From Imbricaverruca yamaguchii (lineage: Eukaryota; Arthropoda; Thecostraca; Neoverrucidae), in assembly GCA_034440575.1 (NCBI GenBank), contig JAOTOL010001498.1:806001-870000 (forward strand): DNA of 64,000 bases, in the 5' to 3' direction. The notes below the pieces were generated by a model. The model was not told the origin of the DNA and ran no database searches. It saw only the letters and a program-made list of their open reading frames with translations. Made by a program: the position numbers and the translations under genes. Numbering within the stretch: the first letter of the stretch is position 1; the number at the start of each line of letters is the position of its first letter. Of the stretch, positions 53,944 to 64,000 are shown piece after piece.

Positions 53944-55650
53944 AAGGTGACGCAGTCCAAGGTGCGTGCGATAGCACGCTTCTCACCGCGCGATGGTCCA
54001 CCAGATTCCACCACTGGTGGAGTGTTTAGCAGAGGCGGTGGCGGTGGTGGCGGTCCCATCTCAGACCGGTTGGTCTGTGGTATAGGACCAGACGGGCCCT
54101 CGACTCGCCTGTGTGTCGAGGGTGTAGCATGCAGCGACAGCGGAGGTGTCACTACTGGGTGCCGACCCCCGGACTCCGGGCCCGAGGGGACGCGCATACG
54201 TCGGGCTGTGCGCCCTGGAGCCTCCAAGTCCGGAGCTCCGGCACGCACTTTAACTCCCCGGACGCCTGGCACAGCCGTCAGGGGGCGCTTAGAAGCCCGG
54301 GGAAGAGAGCGTGTAGCGGAATGGCATGGTGGAGTTAGGCATGACGTCGATGTAGCGGTCGGGATGGAGTGTGTGTGTAGATATGTGGTAAGGACTTGGG
54401 TACACTGGATGGCGCTGTGGATGGTATTGATGTGGGGTCTGAGGGGGACGTGATAATGGGGCGGTTCGGCATTGCTGGAAGGAAGGGTTGAGGATGCTGA
54501 AGCCGAGGACTTCGTGGGGCGTTTCCTTCGCTGTGCCTCTTGCCACTTTTCACCCTCCCGTTCGATGGGCAGGGTGGCGTGCGATGGGACATTCAGGGGC
54601 GCCGAAGTCTCCTCTGGAGTAGTAGAAACGTGCTCTTTCTGTGGTGGTCCGAGTACTTCGGACGTCGGTGATGAGATGTCATGTGTTCCCAGAGGGTGAG
54701 ATGTTGGCGTTCGTTTTTTTTTAGGCGAAGGGACAGGTACACCGAAGTTTCGAAGAAGAATGCTTAGTTGCTCCATGAGATCACTTGCGTTTTTAATATT
54801 AGCATTCTGTGGAGCCAGTGCAGAGCATTTTACTTTTGCAGCGTACGAGATTACGGGGTGAGACATTTCGTAATAAATTTCTCTAGTCTCTCTGAACGTG
54901 ATTTTTCTGGGTGTGCTTTATCGATATGATCTATTTTTCCCTCATGTAACTTGGACATGTTCGATCAAATGAAGCGTGGGGAGTTTGTCCCTTGCCACAG
55001 TTCGTGCAGGATGTCATCTCGGAGTTGCAGGATTCACTGGTGTGGTCGTAAGAGGCACACCTACCACACACAGGACGATTTCGGCAATACTGGTTGGTAT
55101 GTCCGAACCTCTGACATTTGAAGCATCTCATTGGATTTGGGAGAAAAGTGCGTATCTTGACGCGAATGTAGCCAACGTGAATTTCAGTGGGGTGAACGAG
55201 AAGACATTGTTGGTTGGGATCATGTCGCGTCCATCCAGTCCATCTACGATTTCTTCCTCAGGCACATCTCTCAAGTAGAAGCAGTTTACCATGCCTCGTG
55301 AGGTATTTTTTGTCTTGTGTGGCTCTATGCTGATTCGTATGGTCTCGTCGATTTTCCCGCCATCCTTCCGAACACTATATATAAACTCAGATACCAGCAG
55401 TGCACTCTCCGCTTCTCCTGCATGTGCGAATTCTACCTTCCAAGGAGCCGTCTCTCAACTTTTCGCATCGCAAAACCTTCCCAAATCGGTCGCATCCGTC
55501 GCGTCGCTGGAAGGGCGACGAGGCGAGTGACTTTGTCTGGCCTCTGAAAATAAGAATACTTGGGGCAGTAGAACGACTGGTCTGACCCCTACGGGAGGGA
55601 CCAGGAAGATGTTTGTTGTTGTTGGTATATACCATACACTATGTTGTTGT
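53944..55650 (-). pseudogene. LINE ORF1 (gag-like, three CCHC knuckles), inverted
   Basis: On the minus strand, fragments of a gag-like ORF1. The zinc-knuckle part (55131-54931) shows CFKCQRFGHTNQYC, CGRCASYDHTSESC and CTNCGKGQTPHASFDRTC. A Pro/Ser/Thr-rich C-terminus follows (54866-53940), and an N-terminal part lies upstream to about 55640 in other frames. Typical of ORF1 of I/Jockey-type elements, where it packages the RNA. Several frame changes make it a pseudogene. It is inverted relative to the ORF2 start next to it. Confidence 0.78.
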
Positions 55651-56345
55651 CTCGGCTCCTCGAGCGCCCCACCACATAGGGCCCTACTGGGGGGACGCCT
55701 GGGTCCCACGTACGGGAGGTCGCCAGGCGCCCAAGGAGCTATACGGGGCAGGCTGCGCCTTCGCCCGGCCGGGAGAGAGAGACTCACCACCCCGACCGGG
55801 ATCCAGCACCGTCCACCCTTTGACCCAGGCCGGCAGGCCCGGCGGTCACTGGGAAGAGTCTCAGACCCCCGGCCCGAGGCGACCAACTACTTGGCCCGTG
55901 TGAGGCTCCAAGGGCCCGCCCGCCCCTCCGGGATATCAGGACCAGAGGTGTGTTAGTCCCCCGTCACAACTAGCACCGTGCGATGGGAGACCTCAACCTC
56001 CAGAACTCCGTCAACCCCGGGGGATGGGCCGAGGGGGCGCAGCTACCCCGATAAAACTGAGCGGACGGGTAGACCACGGTAGACTAGGGGAAGCTGACCT
56101 ACCTGCTCGTGACCGGGGAGGGGTGGTGTTGCAGGGTTGGATGAAAGACATACAAAAGATCGCTGGCACGGGGTGGATACGGAATCTGTAAAGAAGGATT
56201 GACGATGGTGGACTATACGAACCCCCGGAAACACCTCCGTGTTTCCACGCCCCTTATCGGCCACTATGCTACCCCGAGGGAGCGCTAATTCCCTGGCCAG
56301 CCGAGTAACGAGGCTGACCCCATTGCGGGGGCAAGCAACATATTC
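55651..56345 (-). other. GC-rich probable 5' UTR of the rearranged LINE
   Basis: GC-rich, CpG-rich sequence without a conserved frame, ending near TTGCCCCCGCAATGGGGTC (complement of about 56310-56335). By position it would be the 5' UTR of the LINE whose ORF1 is at 53944-55650. Confidence 0.45.
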
Positions 56346-57880
56346 ACATTATTTAAAATCATGCCACTTAGCATTGACAATAAAGATGGTGTAGACATTT
56401 TTAGTGATGTAATGGAATTATTAAGTCAACATCATTATATTAGGTCAGACCAGTGTTTTGTTCTTCTGATATTATGCTCTTTTTGAATATATACTGGCCA
56501 ACCAAAACCACATTTTCTGGTACATTTGTCCACATTTTGTTCATGTGGGGGATAACATGCATCTGCATTATTAAAGATGTTTGTTTGGTGTTCTTAACAA
56601 TGCTATTTTAATGATTTTCTGGGTGAAATGACAGCTTATTGTGATATAAGTAGGACCTGAAGCGCCTTGAACCAAACATGTTTTCACCTTCCCAATAAAT
56701 AAATATTAACTTCGTTGAAATCACATCAGACAATAACACAAGGACACATTTTGACCAACAAGTGGCCTAGGGGCATCTTCTATATATTTGCCAAAATTGC
56801 ATGCATTGCAACAGATCCAGAGTTTGCTTTGAGTTGTTTGTAGGGCCAAGCAACTCATTCTCAAAAACATATTCCTGGATTTGGAAAGCTTAGTAGGTTC
56901 CTTAGCATGAGCTCAGAGCAACATTATCCCATAAAATGCAACTAGGTGTTGCATCAATTGAGATTGAAAATGAATTTTTCTCCAAATCAGGTTGTTTAGG
57001 GGGGGGTTAGTTGTTCCTTTTGGATGCACTTGTGAAGGCATGGAAATTATAGAGCTGACTATGTATCATATCAAATCCCAGTAAGGGTCCTACACAGACT
57101 TCTTTGTTGAGCTTTCAGTTCTGGCTATTGCCACCTCTTATGCCTAGCTAAGCAGGTGAGTAACTTGCTCCTGTTCTACAATGCTGCACATTCCCCTAAA
57201 TGCCTGACCCAATGAGAAGTTTGTGTGTGAAACATGCTCTGATGTAGCTAAAAAGTGATCTTAACATAGATATTCCATTCAGATTCAACTTTTTCATCAA
57301 AGACCAAATGATGCCTGACCTGCCTCAGTTGGATACCTTAGTTTTTGGACACCTAAATGATGATGTTGATGCAGTTTCTTGATATTGATGTATTTTGTCA
57401 AGTAGAAGGGGAGTAGGATGATGTTTGAAAAAGTTAACTGATGTATTAAAAAAGTATAAATGTATATAGATAATGCCTATTGATAGTTACTTCCTATGAC
57501 TTCAGTTCATTCTTTAATGGTAGTCATGGTGTCAGCATTGTAGGTAGGTATCTGTTGCCTTTACCAGTCAGCAGTGCTGCTGCCAGAAGTCATTTGGTGG
57601 CTTATAGCAGCTTTTTTTCTCCCATGTCATGTGGGCTCAGGAACATGATAAAGCAAGGTGACCTGGTATAATGATCTACATAAATTAGGTGATCAATGAT
57701 TCCAACCCCCACAGAAGTTTCAATAATGAAAGGTTGATGCTATTGATGCTGCTAAAATAAATACAATTAAAGACATAAGTGCAACTATGAGCTACAAGGG
57801 CCCTTCTTGGTTGAACTCTGTACACTCAACCAGTTGCCCACCAAATATGTCGATCAGTCCTCCCTGGAGTACTGAAAAGC
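56346..57880. other. AT-rich unassigned stretch
   Basis: No gene or repeat recognised. The right part (from about 57650) may be the 3' UTR of the minus-strand LINE that follows. Confidence 0.35.
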
Positions 57881-57886
57881 AAGCCC

Positions 57887-58890
57887 TCAATTCTTATAAT
57901 GATGGTCTACACTGTTTTTAAAGACGTTCAATGTGCTGCTACTAACAATGGTTTCTGGCAGATGGTTCCAGTGTTCTACTATCCTGTTGGTAAAGAAAGA
58001 CTGTCTTAACCTTGTCCTGCTGTGGTTAACTTTAATTTTGAGTTGATGACCTGCAATTGCACAATTTCTGTTAAATTCAAACATTTCCTCAAGATATCTC
58101 TTCTCCAGACCATGGGCAAATTTAAAGACCTTGATGACATCTCCTCTCAGCCTTCTATATTTAAGTGAAAACATATTCAATTTCCTTAATCTTGCCTCAT
58201 ATGCCAAGTTCCTTATACCATTAACAATTTGTGCAGCTCTCTTTTGTACTCTCTCTAAAAGCCAACAATCTTCTTCATAGCCAGGAGACCAAGCTTGGAT
58301 GAAGTATTCCAAATGCAGCCTGATATATGCACAGTAAAGCTTCCTGATGACTTCCTCACTTCTATTTTTCCTTGAATTCCTATTTATTGCCCAAAGCATT
58401 CTCAGTACATTCTTCCTGGCTTCCTTGGTCTGTTCTGATGCCCCCAATTTTGTGTTTAGAAATAACACCTAAATCCTTCTGTTCAGTCACTGATATGTAC
58501 TGGGCCACCCACCAAGTATGGAGTCTTCATATGCTGCTTACCTACATGCATGGTTTCGCAGTTATCAAAATTAAATTAAATTTGTCATTCTTCAGACCAC
58601 TTCAAAAGATTGTTTAAGTCTTTCTGCAGTGAGATATGCTCATTGTGGCCTGTTATTGCCCTAAACACCTCCAAATCATCCTCAAATTTCAAAACCTTAC
58701 TGCTTAGGGTACTTTCAATATTATTTACAAATGTAATGAACAGTTGTGACCCCACTACTGACCCCTGGGGGACTCCACTAAGAACATTTTGCCATGATGA
58801 CTTTGTACCATTTAGCATCACACAAGTACAAACAGGACAGAGACCAATTTGGGAGACAGTCTGCACAGGCAGATCGTTCACTAAGATCTT
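57887..58890 (-). mobile_element. CR1/L2-like LINE, 5'-truncated, minus strand
   Basis: On the minus strand: motif B LSGVPQGSVVGSQLF and a degraded motif C (KFEDDLEVF) in 58881-58585, then the RT C-terminal part in 58468-57887 (LGASEQTKEARKNVLRML, LYCAYIRLHLEYFIQAWSP, ERVQKRAAQIV, ending KNSVDHHYKN and stop). A frame change lies between the two. It ends abruptly at about 58890, where an opposite-strand LINE begins. Confidence 0.82.
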
Positions 58891-60718
58891 TCCAAGATTT
58901 AAATAAACAGTATAGAAATGTTAGTATTCACTCCCAGATTAAGTATGAATTGTCATTAATTCACTATCTTCCAAGGAATTTCCTTCTTACATACAACATC
59001 AGAAAATTGGCAAAACATCTCTTGGGCCATTGAGGGGGAAATATGGAATCACAAGTGACTGCCAGGAAATTGCTGAAATATTTGCAGGGGCTTTTTCTTC
59101 AGTATATTGCACGAGTAGACTAGCAAACCCAGCCCCACACCAAATCACTGAAGCAGAGCTGCAGAGCATCAATATTTCTGAAGCTGATGTGCTCAAAATT
59201 TTTAGTGAGGTGGATGGGTCCTCCAGCATGGGCTCTGATGGGTCCACCCTCAATTAATTGCATCCTGCCATGAGGAGCTTGTAAAACCATTGTTCAAAAT
59301 TTTTAGCTCATCCCTTTTTACTGGAAGTCTTCCTGGCAGTTGGAAAACTTCACAAGTAATCCCAATCTTTAAAAAGGGCTTGAGGCATGATCCACTAAAT
59401 TATCGCCCAGTGAGTCTTACTTCTGTCCCATGCAAAATTCTTGAACGTATAATTGTTGAGAAGCTCACAGAATATTTGGAGGTCCATCATTTGCTGGACC
59501 AAGGAAAATTTGGCTTCCGGCATGGACGTTCCATAGAGGATCTGTTACTTGTAACATATGAGACTGTCTCTACCTGGCTAGATGAGGGATATATGGTGGA
59601 TGTAATTTTCTTCGATTTTTCAAAGGCATTTGATGTTGTTAATCATTTCCTACTACTGACAAAATTGGGAGCTTTAGGGATCTCAGAGACAATCCTCACC
59701 TGGATTAAAAATTTTATCTGTGGGAGGAAGATGCAAGTGCTTGTCTCTGGGTCTTCAAGCAAACCTAGGGATGTTCTGAGTGGAGTACCTCAAGGCTCTG
59801 TGCTAGGTCCTGTGTTATTTCTGATTTATGTGAACTATGTACCTCATGATATTCAGTCACAATTCAAGTTTTTTGCAGATGACTTAAAAATATACATGAA
59901 ACTTAAGTACAAATCTGTCTCAGACTTGCTGGCTGGCATTTTACAGGGTCAAAAAGATATAGATACCCTGGTTGGTACTGCCAAGTCATGGGGGCTAGCA
60001 ATGAATGCGAAGAAATTTGCAGTTCTGAAAGTACTCTGTGGCTCATATGACTCTATAAATCTTGGTCCTGATGCAATTATTATCTGGATGGTTTTCATGT
60101 GAGCTTTGTTGAAGTCCATACTGACTTGGGTATCACAGAAGATACAAATCTGGGATTTCATCAACATGTTGACAGAATAGTACAGAAAGCTGGGAACCTG
60201 GCCAGCAACCTTCTAAGTTCTACTTTATGCTCCTCACCTGAATTTATGAAAACACTATACATTACTCATGTCAGGCCACTTTTGGAGTTTTCATCATGTG
60301 TTTGGAACACAGGTTACATTGGGGATTTAAAGCATCTAGAATTGGTATAGAGAAGGTGGACAAGAAACAGGGGGATGAATGGTTTTGATTATGGAACCTC
60401 ATCATGGAAAATAGATTTGTACTCTGAAATAGATTTGGTCTGGATTATGATCAAATGCTGGAAGATTTTTCATGGCCATTCTGCCATTAAGATCACTGAC
60501 ATGTTTGTGCTGGCACCTTCAGTGAACACATGTGGCCACTCCCTGAAATTGGCACACAGGCAAGCATCAGTAGATTGCAGGAAGATATGTTTTAATCTCA
60601 GGTGCTGTGCCACCTGGAATTTGCTGCCTGAAGATGTGGTAATCTCAACAGACCTAGGACATTTAAAGCAACACTGCATGCAAATCTGCACATTGTTGTA
60701 TGAATATATTGAATAGGA
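58890..60718 (+). mobile_element. CR1/L2-like LINE, 5'-truncated, plus strand
   Basis: RT of a second LINE, head-to-head with the previous one. The main frame, 59290-60102, holds LNYRPVSLTSVPCKILERII, FGFRHGRS, FFDFSKAFDVVNH (motif A Asp kept), LSGVPQGSVLGPVLFLIYVN (motif B) and FFADDLKIYM (motif C, both Asp kept). Shifted frames continue to a stop near 60716 (YITHVRPLLEFSSCVWN, CCATWNLLPEDVV). Upstream, 59030-59257 adds an N-terminal linker. No endonuclease remains. Core residues are intact but several frame breaks make it nonfunctional. Confidence 0.85.
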
Positions 60719-61034
60719 CTAACTATGGTAATATACTAATCTAACTTGTAGAGTAGCTTTGCTTCTCTATACTTCATCTTTCTTAGCTTCCATGATAAAT
60801 ATTTTCTGACTACAACATATTAGCAGATGTGGCTACTCTAAGCATACAATTTCTGCTTAGGGTACACTTACCAGTTCCTGTGTTTTGCCCTGTCTATCTG
60901 ATAACCATACTTTCTTTAGTCTAGGGGACTGGCATACCTGAAGATGCTGGCTCCCCTTCATCTGTCATGGAACTCATCTCTGGGTGAGTGATGCTCGATA
61001 ATTTGGGTAGCCAACCAGGTGATGAGAGACCAGG
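60719..61034. other. Probable LINE 3' flank, unassigned
   Basis: AT-rich, no coding signal. Confidence 0.35.
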
Positions 61035-61070
61035 TTGGGGGCTTAGGGGCGCATGGACTACATGGTCATG
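61035..61070 (-). mobile_element. Probable tail-only insertion I (36 bp)
   Basis: TGGGGGCTTAGGGGCGCATG GACTACATGGTCATGC, reverse orientation, resembles the module but is shorter. Flanked by CAGGTGATGAGAGACCAGGT (about 61015-61034) and CAGGTGAGAGAACCAGGT (about 61074-61091), an imperfect duplication with an indel. Confidence 0.5.
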
Positions 61071-62420
61071 CACCAGGTGAGAGAACCAGGTGAGAAAGTC
61101 ACTTAAATCTGAGAATACAAGGTCCAAGAATGAGCCATGCCTGCCATGGCATGTGACAACAAAGCAAGCATGACACTTAATGGAGTTAAAAGGAAACTCG
61201 ATGTACGATGATACGAGTTAAAAGGAAACTGATGCTTGGAAGAGGTCATCAAGCGTGGACTACTCAAATTTAAGAATTTCATGGCACTGCGTCCATGCGA
61301 ACACCATATCTACAGATATGAAGTCTTACCTTTTGGTTACACTGTATCCAATAAATATACCAAGTGCATTTAGTGATTAATGCAAAAGCTAATGTCGGCC
61401 TCTTCCTATGAAACACAGTACATAAAATAGCAGACACACAAAAGCATATGCATTGCCTCAAATCCGGCACTCGGAAATCAGGATGACGTTATCTCCCTAA
61501 AGCATGCAGAAATTGTCTGTAGAGCGCATTTAATGCCTAAATGTTGGCATTCAATGCTGCTAATTTTAAAATGTGTCTAAATAAAAAGGTGTCTAAATTT
61601 GTATGTTTCACTGGGTAATTGATACTGATGAACGGTACCAATTAAATTTACATGTATAAAAACGAGCCACCTTAATCAATGCCCTAGACATCCTAATGCG
61701 CCAATGATCACTGCAAGGCCCTTTACGTAGATCGCTGTATCAGCAAGGTATCTTAACCACCCTAAACAGTAAACAGTATAGGCAAGACCCAGTCAGGATT
61801 CACTCTTTGAGGAGACAACAAATGTTATGAAACAGACACTTCATTCGGCGCGCAACTGTTGGTTTTGCGTGATGAAAATATCAAAATGTCATGTTTGATC
61901 TAGTTTGTTTTCGACTTCTGAGGGGGAGTAGGCCCCCAGAACCCTTTGCGACACCTTTGAGTATAGACACTGACTTAAGTACTCTATCAATGCTGTGAAA
62001 AATAATGCAATGAGCTTACATACAAGGGAGGTATCTTAAACAAGTGACTGGACAAGTGCTGAAACGCTCATGTAATGTGTCCATTTAATACATCTCGAAG
62101 CGTGCGTTCCTTGTCATATACCGCACCGTATTCTGTGCATTTTGACGGAATTTCGCTTCACATGAAGAACTGCCACTCATCCGCCATTGTGTGACTGGAG
62201 TAAGGTCATGCCTAGAGCGGAGTGCAGCACCACCAAGCACACCAAAAGCATCCAAAGCATGAAGCACGCGTATCACGGAGAACAGGGAGGGGCGGATCCA
62301 GACAATGTCATTGGGAGGGTACATATCCGGAGGGGCGCACCTTTCGAAAGTACCCAGGACGCCTTACTCCAAGGAGTGCATCTGGCTAGAAAGTCGAGGG
62401 GATGCACCCAAATCTTCCGG
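61071..62420. other. Unassigned stretch
   Basis: No supported gene. From about 62330 a degenerate repeat with CTTCCGG / AGGGTGC / GGGGATGCACCC begins, into which the SINE at 62421 has inserted; it continues to about 62720. Confidence 0.35.
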
Positions 62421-62603
62421 TTTGTTTGTTTGTTTATTGGTTCGTTCACGACACACTTTATGCACATTCGCGGCTAATGGCGCCGCCCACACTGTTTCGC
62501 CGGTGGGCCGCGGGATTGGGAAATGTCCTGAGTGGCGCTAGAGTCGAACCCGGGACCTTTGGTACCCATAGCCCGACACCTTAACCACCCGGCCATTCCC
62601 GCC
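62421..62603 (-). mobile_element. tRNA-derived SINE, family S2 (183 bp), with target duplication
   Basis: On the minus strand it starts GGGGCGGGAATGGCCGGGTG with an A-box-like TGGCCGGGTGGTTAAGG and B box GGTTCGACTCT, a Leu/Ser-type tRNA head. An unrelated body follows and it ends AATAAACAAACAAACAAA. Flanked by CCCAAATCTTCCGG (62407-62420) and CCCAAGTCTTCCGG (62604-62617), 14 bp with one mismatch. Its body differs from S1, and its tail is (AAAC)n rather than (AACC)n. Confidence 0.82.
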
Positions 62604-62617
62604 CCCAAGTCTTCCGG

Positions 62618-64000
62618 AGGGTGCCTTTCCTTCGAAGGGGGCACCCCTTCCTCTCAGAGGAGTACTCAAATATAGCTGTCAAAATTCGAGGGCGGATGCA
62701 CTCGAGTCTTCCCAGAGGGAAGATTCAAGAAGCTATTCACGGCTCGAGAGGCGCCACCCTTTCATTGGTTGTGGGGGCACATGCCGATGCTGATTTCCTC
62801 TCCCCTTTATTTGCGCCGGATAGCGCACAGGTGCGTGGAGTTCGAACGATACATAGGAGTATAGCTGAGAGCTTAAGCAATATTTTGCTAGTGGTAGGTT
62901 GGCTTGGGGGCTTTGTTGCGTGCTTTGTAAGCCATGCTGAGTAATTTCATTTGCATTTTAATGCATTTTTTAAATCTTAGTTTAATTATTATTGTGCTGC
63001 GTACTTCACTTTTATTTTTTTAACTTCTTGGAAGAGTTGTTTGCGTCGGATTGAGTGTCAGTCGCAGTTGGTTTGGCTGCATTTTTTTTACATTGTATAG
63101 GTGACCTACGCTTCACTGGAGTTAGATTTATTTCTCTTTGGTTCTTCTTATTCTTCCGTACTGCATAAATAAGTTAGGGATATCGATTGATTTTCCTTCC
63201 AAGCGGTAAAAAAATTGATTCAGTAAATGAGGTGCGCCACATTTGACAGACGTTTTGGTTACCCGCGATTACACAGCTTACGAGACGTGTGCTAGAAAAA
63301 AAGTACCAAAGGAAACAAGCGACAATTTATTGTGCATATTGGATGTGAATATCAAAGCAATGTTTGGAATGCCAATAATAAACAGATGATGTGGCCATCT
63401 TTATATTTTACGCATGGTTGAAAATATGGATTGCACACCTGAGTTGAATTGGAACGCCCTTATCTAGGTAGGTGCATTGGCTGCATAGGCGGAGTATGTT
63501 ACTGATGCCATTGCAGAGGAGAGCAGAGGTTTCCTAGTACACATTTCACAAGTGATTCACTTTATGGCTTTTCTATGATGTAACCATCATAAACATCAAC
63601 TACCTATATACCTATTCATTTGGGGTAGATTGTTCCCCCAATTTCTATTGCTTAGACTTGTGAAATGCTGATCATAAATAGGCACTACATGATTTGAGCA
63701 TACTGCATGCTACAAGCAAGCATACTACATAGTCAAGTCAGTATGGTGTAACAAAGGCATAGGTATGGCACTTATGTTTCAAACCAAATTTGTGCAGCCT
63801 ATGCAGTTCCATCAGGGTTCTTGTGGAATAATATTGGTACATGATCTGTGTGATTGTCACAAGTGCCATGTGAGGGATGGATACATTATTGCATAAAGCT
63901 GCAGTGTGGCATGGATAGGCCATTATATAAATTAAAATGATGAGAGGTAAGCTCGAGCCCCAAAAATTAATGGTAGCTTCTTCCAAATCATGGTCATAGA
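62618..64000. other. Unassigned right end of window
   Basis: AT-rich, with short frames only. No gene, repeat or element is supported. Confidence 0.35.

Overview
The window is nuclear DNA from a metazoan, most likely an arthropod and probably a crustacean (inference; barnacle-like lineages would fit, but I cannot place it more precisely). The basis is a chitin-binding RR-type cuticular protein gene with a two-codon first exon, TATA boxes about 30 bp upstream of arthropod-style TCAGT initiators, a six-exon eIF2-alpha gene with large introns, and a dense load of LINEs, SINEs, MITEs, an LTR retrotransposon and GC-rich minisatellites. There are no bacterial operon signatures and no CRISPR.

Layout. 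1-4217: decayed I-like LINE (endonuclease, RT, RNase H) on +, ending in a hairpin plus (AACT)n tail. 4303-5197: an approx 0.9-kb TTAA-flanked MITE (family F1). 5950-7876: thirty copies of a 65-bp minisatellite, each with a CACGTG box, directly upstream of an intact cuticular protein gene (8096-9656, +). 10436-13058: three TTAA-bounded MITEs (F1-F2-F1) abutting and sharing TTAA boundaries. 13960-15940: a second cuticular gene on the opposite strand, convergent with the first and damaged, plus the tail of a third copy. 16.1-30.4 kb: a minisatellite-rich tract (units of about 155, 92, 88, 60, 50/48, 31, 81, 24, 32 and 65 bp) holding tRNA-derived SINEs, a broken Ty3/gypsy fragment and one orphan transmembrane exon. 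30401-34987: a nearly intact Ty3/gypsy-type element on the minus strand. 36505-53474: the complete eIF2-alpha coding region on the minus strand; the six exons sum to 978 nt (325 aa) with consistent splice phases. Its introns hold a LINE, SINEs, tail-only insertions and a 2.9-kb MITE palindrome. 53.7-56.3 kb: a rearranged LINE (ORF1 inverted against the ORF2 start) just upstream of eIF2-alpha. 57.7-60.7 kb: two head-to-head CR1/L2-like LINEs. 60.7-64 kb: mostly unassignable, with one clean SINE insertion.

The most interesting signal is not a gene. A 36-57 bp module recurs across the window: a GGGCGC...GCGCCC hairpin followed by AAAACCCAAATAACTAAC. It is flanked by convincing target-site duplications at several sites (1656-1712, 4540-4581, 41906-41956, 42598-42637, 45041-45091, probably 61035-61070). 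It matches the 3' end of the I-like LINE at 4156-4217 and resembles in shape the 3' end of a tRNA-derived SINE (23994-24158). The simplest reading is a LINE/SINE pair sharing a structured 3' tail, whose retrotransposition often stops at the edge of the hairpin and leaves tail-only insertions. Paralogous MITE copies in the window supply empty sites for one of these insertions.

Secondary signals are a tandemly triplicated 3' splice site in the last intron of eIF2-alpha, a long inverted repeat in its first intron, nuclear-receptor half-site clusters inside MITEs that lie between two cuticle genes, and CACGTG-rich repeats next to a cuticle promoter.
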